64,000 bases of DNA from Acidovorax sp. Leaf191 (GCF_001424425.1 NZ_LMPT01000012.1:176601-240600), one strand, 5' to 3'; counted from the stretch's first letter, positions 1 through 11,166 are shown. Made by a program: numbers and translations. Notes: generated by a model not told the origin, from the letters alone.

Positions 1-2
1 AA

Positions 3-365
3 AATGCTTGTGCCATCAGAATGAGCTATGTTCTGAATATGACTGGCTTTCCCATCCCCAAGGGGCAGTCATACAAGTCAGTCAGCGGTGCAGATGGTCA
101 GCAGTATCTGTACCGTGTGTCAGAGATGATGGCCTATTTGGAACAGACTTTTGGCAGACCTGACAAGTCTGTGCGGGCGCCAAAGACAACCGACTTTCAT
201 GGGCTGAAGGGCATCATCGTCGTCAAAGGGCAGGGCTGGGCCAATGCGGTGGGGCATATCACGCTGTGGGATGGGGTCAAATGTTCTGATAGTTGCCATT
301 TGATGGCAGACCCTGACAGTGGTCCGTTTGTGCCTGATATTGGATTGCTCTGGATCTTGTCATGA
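3..365 (+). CDS. tae4: Tae4-family type VI secretion amidase effector (5' partial)
   Basis: Peptidoglycan amidase toxin delivered into rival cells by a type VI secretion system; Tae4 enzymes cut the D-Glu-mDAP peptide bond in the periplasm. The frame is open from the window edge and reads NACAIRMSYVLN, the family's catalytic-cysteine segment. The Cys codon is at 9-11, before the first ATG at 21, so that ATG is internal and the true start lies outside the window. The downstream block WANAVGHITLW carries the catalytic His, and CSDSCHLMADPD carries the Asp and the conserved Cys pair. The last four bases overlap the next gene (ATGA at 362-365), which encodes the matching immunity protein. GC content is visibly lower than in the rest of the window, suggesting acquisition by transfer. 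Recognition is by motif recall, not a database search. Confidence 0.9.
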   Translation, partial: NACAIRMSYVLNMTGFPIPKGQSYKSVSGADGQQYLYRVSEMMAYLEQTFGRPDKSVRAPKTTDFHGLKGIIVVKGQGWANAVGHITLWDGVKCSDSCHLMADPDSGPFVPDIGLLWILS

Positions 366-742
366 AAGCACTTTTTATTGCGCTTGCGCTGATAGCATGG
401 ATAACGCCACCGGCATTTGCACGGCCTTTGGCGCAGACGAGTCAATACTCCCAGAAAACACTGCTGAAGAACTGGGCCCTCAGCATTTGTCTGGCGCAGG
501 TGGCGCAAGATGAACGCACTGCGCAGGACGCCGCGTCAACGGCTGGCGCCTACCTGGAGTTTGGCCACCAAGATTTGGTGGTGTATGAGCAGATCAGGGC
601 ACTGGTTGCCAAGTATGTTGCGCTCCAATATGGCGGGTCAGTGCCCTCTGAGTTCAAGACCATGAAATGCATTGATCTATTTCACAGCAAAGAGTTGGAT
701 CAACTGACCGCCAGGGCAACAGTCAAAAAGTCGAAGCAGTAA
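362..742 (+). CDS. tai4: Tai4-family type VI amidase immunity protein
   Basis: Periplasmic antidote that binds and blocks the cognate Tae4 amidase, protecting the producer and its kin. The 126-residue product starts with a Sec signal peptide (residues 1-20, ending PAFA) and continues with the family blocks SQKTLLKNWALSIC, GAYLEFG and MKCIDLFHSKELD. Cys43 and Cys103 are probably the conserved cysteine pair. The start codon overlaps the effector stop by 4 bp, so toxin and antidote are translationally coupled. Its lower GC matches the effector's. The 3' end overlaps the convergent SMP-30 gene by about 20 bp. Confidence 0.88.
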   Translation: MKALFIALALIAWITPPAFARPLAQTSQYSQKTLLKNWALSICLAQVAQDERTAQDAASTAGAYLEFGHQDLVVYEQIRALVAKYVALQYGGSVPSEFKTMKCIDLFHSKELDQLTARATVKKSKQ

Positions 743-1643
743 ATTTCTGAACAGCGAGTCCAGTCGTATCAACTGCCACGCTGAACAGCGACCCCGCGGG
801 CACCTCAGCCTCCTGCTCTTCCACAGGCCGCCCGGCCCGCGCCGACGTGATGTACAGCGTGCGCAAATCCTCCCCGCCAAAACACACCATGGTCGGGCAC
901 TGAACCGGCACGGCGACGCGCTGCAGCACATCGCCTGTCGGAGACAGCTGCAGCACGCAGGCGCCTTCGTACATCGCCACCCAGTAGTTGCCCTCCACAT
1001 CCACCGCCGCGCCGTCCGGCCGGCCTCCGTAGGGCTGGCCGTCCACCTTGCGGTCGAAATGCACCCAGGGTCGGCGGTGGGTGATCGCACCGGTGGCCAG
1101 GTCGAAGTCAAAGCGGTCGATGCGGTGCTCGGGCGTGTTGGACCAGTACATCACACGGTTGTCGGGGCTGAAGGCCAGGCCGTTGGCGGTGAAGTTGTCG
1201 CCGGCCATGTGCCGCACGGTGTAGCCGGTGCCATCTGCAGCCGCCGACAGGCACCACAGGGCCGCGTCGGGCGCGGTGCGCGGGGTGATCATCGAGCCCG
1301 CCCAGAAGCGGCCTGCCGCATCGCAGCGGCCGTCGTTCAGGCGCAGGCGCCGGGTGTCGTGCTGGTCCGGCGGCAGCAGCGCCAGCAGGGTGAGGTCGCC
1401 GCTGGCGGTGTCGAGTTGGTAGAAGCCGTCCCGTAACCCGATTACGATGTTTCCGCCTGCCGAGGGCGCGCAGCATGCGGGCTCGCTCGGGGTCTTCCAC
1501 TGGCGGTGCTCTCCGCTCACGGGGTTCCAGGCATTCACCGTGTGTCCCTGAATGTCACACCAGTAAAGGGATTTTTCCTCGGGGTGCCAGAAAGGGGATT
1601 CGCCCAGTTCGGACGGCGGAAGGGGCAGGCGCTCAAGGGTCAT
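723..1643 (-). CDS. SMP-30/gluconolactonase/LRE family protein
   Basis: Six-bladed beta-propeller lactonase family; members hydrolyse sugar lactones such as gluconolactone or arabinolactone using one divalent metal. The 306-residue product begins MTLERLPLPPSELGESPFW; the Glu in GESPFW is the usual first metal ligand. RLRLNDGRCDAAGRFWAG and YGGRPDGAAVDVEGNYWVA supply the Asn and Asp ligands. A longer reading frame exists upstream to 1796 but runs into edd, so the ATG at 1643 is preferred. The gene is divergent from edd-eda with about 97 bp between starts, which fits a role in feeding gluconate-type acids into the Entner-Doudoroff pathway. Substrate is inferred, not shown. Confidence 0.85.
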   Translation of the reverse strand: MTLERLPLPPSELGESPFWHPEEKSLYWCDIQGHTVNAWNPVSGEHRQWKTPSEPACCAPSAGGNIVIGLRDGFYQLDTASGDLTLLALLPPDQHDTRRLRLNDGRCDAAGRFWAGSMITPRTAPDAALWCLSAAADGTGYTVRHMAGDNFTANGLAFSPDNRVMYWSNTPEHRIDRFDFDLATGAITHRRPWVHFDRKVDGQPYGGRPDGAAVDVEGNYWVAMYEGACVLQLSPTGDVLQRVAVPVQCPTMVCFGGEDLRTLYITSARAGRPVEEQEAEVPAGSLFSVAVDTTGLAVQKFTASTF

Positions 1644-1740
1644 GGGTTGAAGTGCGGTGGTTATCGAGTTACATTCTAGGGCCCAGAACAGGGCCTGTGC
1701 ACAGGCCTTTTCCCTCCTTTCCCCACCGATGGAGCATCCC

Positions 1741-3510
<1,770 letters not shown>

Positions 3511-3540
3511 GTTTCCCCATTGGCATTCCAAAATACACAA

Positions 3541-3602
3541 CCGATCACGCTGAGCTTGTCGAAGCGCTGCGCGAGGCTTCGACAAAAGCTCAGCCAGAAC
3601 GG
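3541..3602. repeat. Dispersed palindrome family A, copy 1
   Basis: Imperfect inverted repeat built on CTGAGCCTGTCGAAGC and its complement. Left arm ACGCTGAGCTTGTCGAAGC, right arm GGCTTCGACAAAAGCTCAG. It lies between edd and eda. Other copies are at 7125, 42580 and 49314. Confidence 0.8.
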
Positions 3603-3706
3603 TAGCAGGTCATTGAAGGCCCCTCTGTATCGCCTGCCATGCCGTTGCTCGTCCACCCGCAGGGGTGGCGCACCCGGGCCCTGGCAAAACCAGTTCTACA
3701 GAAACC

Positions 3707-3735
3707 TTGACATGGCACCGCACCAGTTTTGTAGG
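3707..3735 (+). promoter_or_regulatory. Possible promoter for eda
   Basis: TTGACA (3707-3712), a 17-bp spacer, then TGTAGG, a weak -10. The site is flanked by CTACA (3696-3700) and TGTAG (3730-3734), an inverted pair that could be an operator. It would let eda be transcribed separately from edd. Weak evidence. Confidence 0.3.
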
Positions 3736-3780
3736 CCGCCTGCGGCATCCGACACCTAAGACACCAAGGAGCAAACACTC

Positions 3781-4410
3781 ATGAATCCGCTTGATATCGC
3801 CAGCCATGGCCCCGTCATCCCCGTCATCGTGATCGACCGCGTGGAAGACGCGCTGCCGCTGGCCGAAGCGCTGCTCGCCGGCGGCGTGAAGGTACTGGAG
3901 GTGACGCTGCGCACCGCCGCCGGCCTGCCGGCCATCGAGACCATCGCCCGCAACCTGCCCGAAGCCGTGGTGGGCGTGGGCACGGTGCTCAACGCCGATG
4001 ACGCGCGCCGCGCGAGCGAGGCGGGCGCGCGCTTTGCCGTGAGCCCTGGCTACACCTCGGCCGTGGGCAGTGCCTGCAAGGGCTTGAACCTGCCGCTGCT
4101 GCCGGGCGTGGCTACATCGGGCGAGATCATGGCGGCGCTGGCCGATGGGTTCTCGTTTTTGAAGCTGTTCCCGGCCGAGGCGGTGGGCGGTATTCCGCTG
4201 CTCAAGTCCTGGGTCAGCCCGTTCGGTGCGGTGAGCTTTTGCCCCACCGGCGGCATCACCAACGCTACCGCGCCCCACTATCTGGCGCTGCCCAACGTGC
4301 GCTGCGTGGGCGGCTCGTGGCTCACGCCGACCGATGCCGTGCGTGCCGGGGACTGGGCGCGCATCACGCAGTTGGCGCGTGAGACGCAAAGCCTGCGACA
4401 GGCAAGCTGA
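3781..4410 (+). CDS. eda: 2-dehydro-3-deoxy-phosphogluconate (KDPG) aldolase
   Basis: Splits KDPG into pyruvate and glyceraldehyde-3-phosphate; class I Schiff-base aldolase, a trimer in known members. The 209-residue length is normal for the family. Glu40 and Arg44 in VLEVTLRT and the Schiff-base Lys128 in FLKLFPAE are present, as is the phosphate-binding CPTGGIT segment. An AAGGAG ribosome site sits just upstream of 3781. Together with edd this completes the two dedicated Entner-Doudoroff steps. Confidence 0.96.
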   Translation: MNPLDIASHGPVIPVIVIDRVEDALPLAEALLAGGVKVLEVTLRTAAGLPAIETIARNLPEAVVGVGTVLNADDARRASEAGARFAVSPGYTSAVGSACKGLNLPLLPGVATSGEIMAALADGFSFLKLFPAEAVGGIPLLKSWVSPFGAVSFCPTGGITNATAPHYLALPNVRCVGGSWLTPTDAVRAGDWARITQLARETQSLRQAS

Positions 4411-4430
4411 ATCCAGCGGGGTGCGGGCGC

Positions 4431-4583
4431 ATCGTGTCCATCGCGCTGCTGCTGCCCGCACTCGCCGTGGGTACGCGCCGCCTGCACGACATCGGCCGCA
4501 GCGGCTGGTGGCAACTGCTGTTGCTGACCGGTATCGGCTTCTTGCTGCTGCTGGTCTGGTGGGCGCAGCCTAGCGAAGGCTGA
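4431..4583 (+). pseudogene. DUF805 membrane protein, C-terminal remnant
   Basis: In the frame ending with TGA at 4581-4583 the translation contains LLLPALAVGTRRLHDIGRSG followed by WW and a leucine-rich membrane segment. That is the hallmark RRLHD-GRSGWW end of DUF805 inner-membrane proteins. No ATG or N-terminal half is present and the frame runs back into eda; a GTG at 4434 is the only nearby start. Family members are usually 110-150 residues, so about the last 50 remain. It reads as the scar of a deletion that fused the 3' end of a DUF805 gene to the eda downstream region. Confidence 0.7.
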
Positions 4584-4619
4584 TCTCATCAGACGCCGGG
4601 CTTGAGGGCTCGCTCGCGC

Positions 4620-4651
4620 AGCCCGCTGTCCTCATGGTCAGCGGGCTTTTT
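4620..4651 (+). terminator. Rho-independent terminator after eda/DUF805 remnant
   Basis: Stem AGCCCGCTG / CAGCGGGCT with a short loop, followed by TTTTT. Confidence 0.8.
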
Positions 4652-4736
4652 GGTGGGCGGCCGGGGTCGGGGCTCCCGTGGGCGTGCAGTGCGTGCAAGA
4701 TACTGCAGACCCGAAGCACGGGTAAAAAGGAGCTCT

Positions 4737-4780
4737 TTCGCTTGTCTGGTCAGCGCTAGCAGCTATCAAAAGAGAAGCAA
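4737..4780. repeat. Dispersed palindrome family B, copy 1
   Basis: Contains GCTTGTCTGGTCAGCGCTAG followed by CAGCTATCAAAA. Other copies are at 9021, 35402, 49216, 60102 and 61051. It lies in the 317-bp gap between the DUF805 remnant and the siderophore receptor. Confidence 0.8.
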
Positions 4781-4862
4781 AATGGGATGATCACGGCCAG
4801 GCCGTGTGTTGTCGTTGTACGACATCGCGCCACAGAAGCTGCCGGTTGGTCGCGTAGATTTT

Positions 4863-4881
4863 TAGAATGGAAATCATTCCT
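4863..4881 (+). promoter_or_regulatory. Fur box before siderophore receptor
   Basis: AATGGAAATCATT (4866-4878) matches the core of the Fur consensus AATGATAATCATT at 11 of 13 positions. It sits 23 bp before the receptor start, a position that would block transcription or initiation when iron is plentiful. Confidence 0.65.
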
Positions 4882-4900
4882 ATTTCTATTCCTGAAAATC

Positions 4901-7000
4901 ATGACATTCCAACATCGGCAGACTGCGGTCTGCATCGGCATCGCCCTGGCCTTCGGTGGGGTGCCTGCAGCGGTGATGGCGCAAAGCGCCCCGGCGACCC
5001 TGTCCGAAGTGCGTGTGGACGCCAACGCCGAGAAAGAGTCCGCCACCGCGCCCGTGGTGGGCTACCGCGCACGCAATGCAGCCACCGCCACCAAGACCGA
5101 CACGCCGCTGTCGGAAACCCCGCAGTCCGTCACCGTGGTCACCCGCGACCAGTTGGTGGACCAGGGCGCCACGACCTTTCAGGAGGCACTGCTCTACGCC
5201 GCCGGGGTGCGCAGCGATGCCTACGGGCTGGACAGCCGCGCCGACAGCGTGCGGGTGCGCGGCAGCTCGCCGGACACCTACCTGGACGGCCTGCGCCAGG
5301 GTTACAACTACTACACCAGCACCATCGCGTCCGACCCCTACGCGCTGGAGCGCCTGGAAGTGCTGCGCGGCCCGTCCGGCATGCTGTTCGGTGCGGGCAC
5401 CGTGGCCGGCGTGGTCAACATGGTCAGCAAGCGCCCCCTGCAAGAGGCGCAGCGCGAAGTCGGCGTGCAGTTCGGCAGCTGGAACCGCAAGCAGTTGCAG
5501 GCCGACCTGACGGGCCCGCTCACCAAAGACGGCGAATGGTCGTACCGGCTGGTGGCCGTGGCGCGCGATGCGGACACCCAAACCGACTACGTGAAAAACG
5601 ACCGGCGCCTGATCGCACCATCGCTCGCCTGGCGCCCCAATGGCGCTACGTCGCTCGTTCTGCAGGCCCACTGGCAGCAAGACCGTACCGGCAGCACGGC
5701 GCAGTTCCTGCCGTGGTCCGGCACGCTGCTGCCCAACCCCAACGGCAAGCTGCCCATCAACCGCTTCATCGGCGAGCCGGGCGACTACTACGACACCGAC
5801 CGCGAATCCATCGGCTACCTCTTCGAGCACCGCTTCAACGACGCCTGGACCGTGCGCCAGAACCTGCGCCTGGCGCGCAATGAGAACCGGGGCGGATATC
5901 ACTACGCCGACTTTTTCACCGAGCCTGGCGGCTTCGGCGCAGACCCCGTCAACCAGCGCCTGGTGGGCCGCCTGTACGGCAAGAATGTCACGCGCACCCG
6001 CATGGCCGCGGTGGATACGCACCTGCAAGGCAACCTCACCACCGGCGCGGTGCGTCACCAGCTGCTGCTGGGCGTGGACTGGAACCGGCAGACCGAGAAC
6101 AAGACCGAAGCCGATGACTCGTACAACACGCCCATCGACGCGTTCGCACCGGTGTACGGCAACCGCATCAACCCTGCGATGGCCGCCAAGCCCGAGAACG
6201 TGCAGCGCCAGGGCGGCCTGTACCTGCAGGACCAGATGAAGTGGGGCAACTGGATCTTCATCGCCGGCCTGCGCCACGACCGCGCCGTGAACAGCCTGGC
6301 CGGCTCGGCCGATGACCGCACCAGCGACACCACCAAGCGCCTGGGCGTGATGTACCAACTGGCCGGGGGCTGGACGCCCTACATCAGCTACGCCGAGTCC
6401 TTCAGCCCGGTGAGCGGCACCAACGCCTACGGCCAGCGCTTCAAGCCGCTGGAAGGCGAGCAGATCGAGGTGGGCGTGAAGTACGTGCCCGAGGGCAGCG
6501 CCACCCAGTTCACCGCCGCGGTGTACGACCTCAAGGAAAAGAACCAGCAGGTGGCCGACCCCACCAACCCCAAGAACGTGCTGCAGGCGGGCCAGACGCG
6601 CAACAAGGGCCTGGAGCTGGAATACAAGGCCCGCGTGGCCACCGCGTTCGACCTGACCGCCCACTACAACTACACCGATGCCGACCCTGTGCTCGAAGGC
6701 CTGCCACGCCACCAGGCCGCCGTGTGGGGCGTGTACCGATTTGCCGTGGGCAATGTGCGCGGTTTCTCGGTCGGGGCAGGGTACCGTTGGCTCTCGTCGT
6801 TCCGCGACCGCACCGGGCCCGAGGTGCCGTCCGCCGGCGTGGTGGATGCGCTGCTGGCCTACGACACGCAGGACTGGCGCTACGCGCTCAACATCAGCAA
6901 CCTGGCCGACAAGAAGTACATGAGCACCTGCCTGGCACGCGGCGACTGCTGGTGGGCCACCCGGCGCAATATGGTGCTGAGCGCGACGTACCGGTTCTGA
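4901..7000 (+). CDS. TonB-dependent siderophore receptor
   Basis: Outer-membrane gated channel that imports a ferric siderophore using TonB energy. The 699-residue product has a signal peptide ending AVMAQ, then the plug domain (about residues 65-180) with DTPLSETPQSVTVVTRDQL, VRVRGSSPDTYLDGLRQ and VLRGPSGMLFG. The long beta-barrel ends in the aromatic ATYRF typical of Omp85-inserted barrels. There is no N-terminal signalling domain, so it is not a FecA/FpvA-type transducer. The frame opens earlier (4787), but the ATG at 4901 places the signal peptide correctly. The Fur box upstream supports iron control. No siderophore synthesis or periplasmic uptake genes are nearby, so it probably takes up foreign siderophores; the ligand cannot be named. 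Confidence 0.92.
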   Translation: MTFQHRQTAVCIGIALAFGGVPAAVMAQSAPATLSEVRVDANAEKESATAPVVGYRARNAATATKTDTPLSETPQSVTVVTRDQLVDQGATTFQEALLYAAGVRSDAYGLDSRADSVRVRGSSPDTYLDGLRQGYNYYTSTIASDPYALERLEVLRGPSGMLFGAGTVAGVVNMVSKRPLQEAQREVGVQFGSWNRKQLQADLTGPLTKDGEWSYRLVAVARDADTQTDYVKNDRRLIAPSLAWRPNGATSLVLQAHWQQDRTGSTAQFLPWSGTLLPNPNGKLPINRFIGEPGDYYDTDRESIGYLFEHRFNDAWTVRQNLRLARNENRGGYHYADFFTEPGGFGADPVNQRLVGRLYGKNVTRTRMAAVDTHLQGNLTTGAVRHQLLLGVDWNRQTENKTEADDSYNTPIDAFAPVYGNRINPAMAAKPENVQRQGGLYLQDQMKWGNWIFIAGLRHDRAVNSLAGSADDRTSDTTKRLGVMYQLAGGWTPYISYAESFSPVSGTNAYGQRFKPLEGEQIEVGVKYVPEGSATQFTAAVYDLKEKNQQVADPTNPKNVLQAGQTRNKGLELEYKARVATAFDLTAHYNYTDADPVLEGLPRHQAAVWGVYRFAVGNVRGFSVGAGYRWLSSFRDRTGPEVPSAGVVDALLAYDTQDWRYALNISNLADKKYMSTCLARGDCWWATRRNMVLSATYRF

Positions 7001-7006
7001 TCGCTG

Positions 7007-7034
7007 GCATTGCGCATTGCGCATTGCGCATTGG
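7007..7034. repeat. Tandem heptamer array
   Basis: Four head-to-tail copies of GCATTGC (the last is GCATTGG) directly after the receptor stop codon. Likely prone to slipped-strand length change. Confidence 0.9.
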
Positions 7035-7059
7035 GGTACCAGGGTATCAACTGACCGAC

Positions 7060-7091
7060 GCATCAATGCATCAAAGCATCAACGCATCAGG
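7060..7091. repeat. Tandem octamer array
   Basis: Four copies of GCATCANN, where the last two bases vary (AT, AA, AC, GG). It is separated from the preceding heptamer array by 25 bp. The rest of the 340-bp gap up to groEL holds palindrome A copy 2 and the groEL terminator. Confidence 0.85.
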
Positions 7092-7124
7092 GTGTCGGCG
7101 CGTCGTCTTTGGGCACTCCACTGA

Positions 7125-7196
7125 ACCGTTCACGCTGAGCCTGTCGAAGCGCCGCGCAGAGTTTCGACAGAACCGGTCGGCCTCCGCCCGAACGGC
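7125..7196. repeat. Dispersed palindrome family A, copy 2
   Basis: Left arm CACGCTGAGCCTGTCGAAGC, right arm with TTTCGACAGAACCGG and CGCCCGAACGG. The right arm is split compared with other copies. Confidence 0.75.
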
Positions 7197-7244
7197 GTGA
7201 ACTTCGAGCACGGCCTGCAGCGCAATCGCGAAGGTGCTGCCCAT

Positions 7245-7284
7245 TAAAAAACCCCGCAGGCTTCGCAGCCTGCGGGGGTTTTTG
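7245..7284 (-). terminator. groESL terminator
   Basis: Strong stem CCCCGCAGGCT / AGCCTGCGGGG flanked by T and A runs on both sides. It can therefore end transcription from groEL on the minus strand and any read-through from the left. Confidence 0.9.
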
Positions 7285-7340
7285 TTGGAAGCTTGCGCGC
7301 GGCAGGATCGTGGCCCACCCCGCGCAGGTCCGGTGGGCAA

Positions 7341-9002
<1,662 letters not shown>

Positions 9003-9020
9003 CTAGATTGGGTTCAAACT

Positions 9021-9064
9021 GGCTGCTGGCGCTTGTCTGGAAAGCGCGAGCAGCTATGAAAAAA
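9021..9064. repeat. Dispersed palindrome family B, copy 2
   Basis: GCTGGCGCTTGTCTGGAAAG followed by CGCGAGCAGCTATGAAAAAA, located inside the groES-groEL operon between the two genes. Its hairpin could affect mRNA processing or the relative yield of the two chaperonins. Confidence 0.8.
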
Positions 9065-9085
9065 TGAGTGAATCAGCGGGGAGAA

Positions 9086-9376
9086 TTACTTCTCGACCAC
9101 TGCAAACAAATCGTCTTCCTTCATGACCAGCAGCTCGTCGCCGTTGACCTTGACGGTCTGGCCCGAGTACTTGCCGAACAGAACGCGGTCACCGACCTTC
9201 ACGTTCAGGGCGAGCACTTCGCCCTTGTCGTTCTTCTTGCCGGGGCCGACGGCCAGCACTTCACCTTGATCGGGCTTTTCAGCGGCGTTGTCAGGGATCA
9301 CGATGCCGGAGGCGGTCGTGGTTTCGCTTTCGATACGCTTGACGATCACGCGATCGTGCAGAGGGCGAAGGTTCAT
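9086..9376 (-). CDS. groS: Co-chaperonin GroES (10 kDa)
   Basis: Heptameric lid for the GroEL chamber. The 96-residue length is standard and the N-terminus [16 protein letters not shown] is canonical. The mobile-loop region has [13 protein letters not shown], and the C-terminal half [20 protein letters not shown] is intact. AGGAGC lies 8 bp before the start. First gene of the operon, directly behind the CIRCE operator. Confidence 0.99.
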   Translation of the reverse strand: MNLRPLHDRVIVKRIESETTTASGIVIPDNAAEKPDQGEVLAVGPGKKNDKGEVLALNVKVGDRVLFGKYSGQTVKVNGDELLVMKEDDLFAVVEK

Positions 9377-9465
9377 TGCAATGCTCCTGTTGTCAGTGAA
9401 AAAAGGCTGAGGGACTCAAAACGCCCGCGGAGCGGACGCTACAAAATTCCCGGCAGACAGCGGTG

Positions 9466-9492
9466 TTAGCACTCGTCTGGGGTGAGTGCTAA
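9466..9492 (-). promoter_or_regulatory. CIRCE operator (HrcA site)
   Basis: TTAGCACTC, nine bases, GAGTGCTAA: a perfect match to the CIRCE inverted repeat bound by the HrcA repressor. It sits 90 bp before groES. Confidence 0.97.
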
Positions 9493-9494
9493 TG

Positions 9495-9520
9495 ATACGG
9501 GCAATTGTGGCGGTTTCAAG
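9495..9520 (-). promoter_or_regulatory. Sigma-32-like promoter for groESL
   Basis: On the minus strand CTTGAAA (9520-9514), a 12-bp spacer, then CCCGTAT (9501-9495), close to the heat-shock consensus CTTGAAA / CCCCAT. CIRCE follows immediately, so HrcA would sit on the transcription start region. Confidence 0.75.
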
Positions 9521-9582
9521 ACGGCCCGTGCTTTTGCGTGATTTGTAACGTAACAACTTCGCAGAGGGTCCCCCAGGGAGCG

Positions 9583-10506
9583 TCAGCCCGGCAGCACGGT
9601 CGCGTCCAGCTGCTGCCTGCGGAACTCCGCGGGGGTGCAGCCGGCCTCGCGCCTGAAGAATTTTCCGAAATTGGTGGGCTCATCGAAGCCCAGCCTGTCG
9701 GCGATGGACGCCACCGTCAGGTTCGTGTGCACCAGCAAGCGCTTGGCTTCCAGGGTGATCCGCGCTGCGATGAACGCCTTGGCCGTGATGCCGCTGCCGG
9801 TCGCGCTGGCGCGTGCCAGGCTCTTTTCGGTGCAGCCAAGGTGTCGTGCGTAGCGGGCGACCTGGTGCCACCGCGTGAACCGCTCCTCCACCAGTTGCTG
9901 GAAGCGCTGAAAGCGCTGCAATGCTGGTGAGCGCAGCGCCTCCTGCGGGGAGCGAGGGCCGTGCAGAAGTCCTAGCCGTGTGAGCAGCGCATGGAGCTGG
10001 TGAAGCAGCAGCGTCTTGACCTCTGCGAGGGGCCCCTGGAGTTGCGAATCCTCGCGCATTTGGGCCAGCGCACGGGTGACGGTGTGCAGCGCATCGTTGT
10101 CCAGCGGCATGTGTTCGGGCAGACGCGCCAGATCGGCCGCGAATGCAGGCTGGCGCAGCGGCACGGGCGGGGGCAGCACGAACTCCGGGCGAAACAGCAC
10201 GATCCAGCCATCCCAGTTCTCGTGGGGCCCGAAGTTGTGGGCCTGTCCCTGGCGTACCACCAGCAGGGAGCCTGGTGCACAGACGACCGGTCTGAAATCG
10301 ATCACCTGTCTGCAAACCCCTTGCGTGACGCACGCCAGCATGTGGAACCCGTAGCGGTGCGTGGTACGCACCTTCTCCCTGCTGCCCCGTTGCCGGAGCT
10401 CGGCCATCGTGAAGACCTCCACATCCAGCGCATACGCGCCTTGCGGCTGGTATTCCAGGCGTTCGATGTCGTGCGGGCGCGCCATGGCGGTATTGGAATG
10501 GTCCAA
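9583..10506 (-). CDS. AraC-family transcriptional regulator
   Basis: The 307-residue product has an N-terminal cupin-like sensing domain (about 20-160; TTHRYGFHMLACVTQG, PGSLLVVRQGQAHNF). A C-terminal double helix-turn-helix (about 205-300) has the hallmark second motif VASIADRLGFDEPTNFGKFF followed by RREAGCTPAEFRR. The start could also be the Met at codon 8. It is divergent from the NTF2-like gene at 10777 across a 270-bp gap and may control it. The ligand is unknown. Confidence 0.9.
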   Translation of the reverse strand: MDHSNTAMARPHDIERLEYQPQGAYALDVEVFTMAELRQRGSREKVRTTHRYGFHMLACVTQGVCRQVIDFRPVVCAPGSLLVVRQGQAHNFGPHENWDGWIVLFRPEFVLPPPVPLRQPAFAADLARLPEHMPLDNDALHTVTRALAQMREDSQLQGPLAEVKTLLLHQLHALLTRLGLLHGPRSPQEALRSPALQRFQRFQQLVEERFTRWHQVARYARHLGCTEKSLARASATGSGITAKAFIAARITLEAKRLLVHTNLTVASIADRLGFDEPTNFGKFFRREAGCTPAEFRRQQLDATVLPG

Positions 10507-10776
10507 TGTCTAAAAACTACCATTCATTGTCGCTGAAATGCCGTGATGAAAGACGACCGATGTCCAACAATCACCTTCAGCAAGTTCTTTGAAAACGCTA
10601 GGCACGAGGGCGGCGTCCGCCAGATGGCGGGCACATCGTCCTCGCGCTGGAGTGCAACGAACGAGCGCTGGATTCAGGGGGATGCCGTCGGCGCGCAGGA
10701 GGTGTGTGCCCCACACATCGCCCATGTCCAGACACCACCGCCACTGAACCCCTGAAACCATTCACAGGATCGCTCC

Positions 10777-11166
10777 ATGAACTCCATCGACATCGCCAAA
10801 ACCTACATCCGTGCCGTGCAGACCGGTGACCAGGCCGCGCTCGGCAGCCTCATCTCACCCGAAGTGGTCTGGCACCAGCCCGGCCGCAACCAGTTCTCTG
10901 GCACGCACCGGGGCATGGCCAGCGTCGGCCCGATGCTGGGCAAGATGATGGAAGTCTCCCAGGGAACCTTCGCCATCACGCGCGCCGACCACTACATGGC
11001 CAACGGCGACTGGGTGGCCATCACCATCGAATTCGCGGGTGAAGCCAACGGCATCACGCTCCGGCAGCCGGGTGTGGACCTGATCCGTATCGACGGTGGA
11101 AAGATCGTGGAGGTTCGTCTCTTCTCCAGCGACCAGGCCCAGGAGGACGCGTTCTGGGGACAGTAA
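10777..11166 (+). CDS. NTF2-like / SnoaL-fold protein
   Basis: The 129-residue product has the ketosteroid-isomerase-related cone fold pattern: N-terminal IAKTYIRAVQTGDQAALGSL, a central strand set with VWHQPGRNQFSGTHRG, and a C-terminal strand GVDLIRIDGGKIVEVRLF. Members are small isomerases, hydrolases or binding proteins; no catalytic assignment is possible. It stands alone on its strand, divergent from an AraC regulator and convergent with an FAD monooxygenase. Either could supply its pathway. The 270-bp gap before it holds no convincing gene. Confidence 0.8.
   Translation: MNSIDIAKTYIRAVQTGDQAALGSLISPEVVWHQPGRNQFSGTHRGMASVGPMLGKMMEVSQGTFAITRADHYMANGDWVAITIEFAGEANGITLRQPGVDLIRIDGGKIVEVRLFSSDQAQEDAFWGQ

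Noticed and set aside
4886..7066. 726-codon minus-strand frame opposite the siderophore receptor
   Set aside because: Antisense shadow; composition atypical for protein and no recognisable motif.
10543..10755. 70-codon ORF in the AraC/NTF2-like gap
   Set aside because: No ribosome site, no family resemblance, and it lies where divergent promoters are expected.
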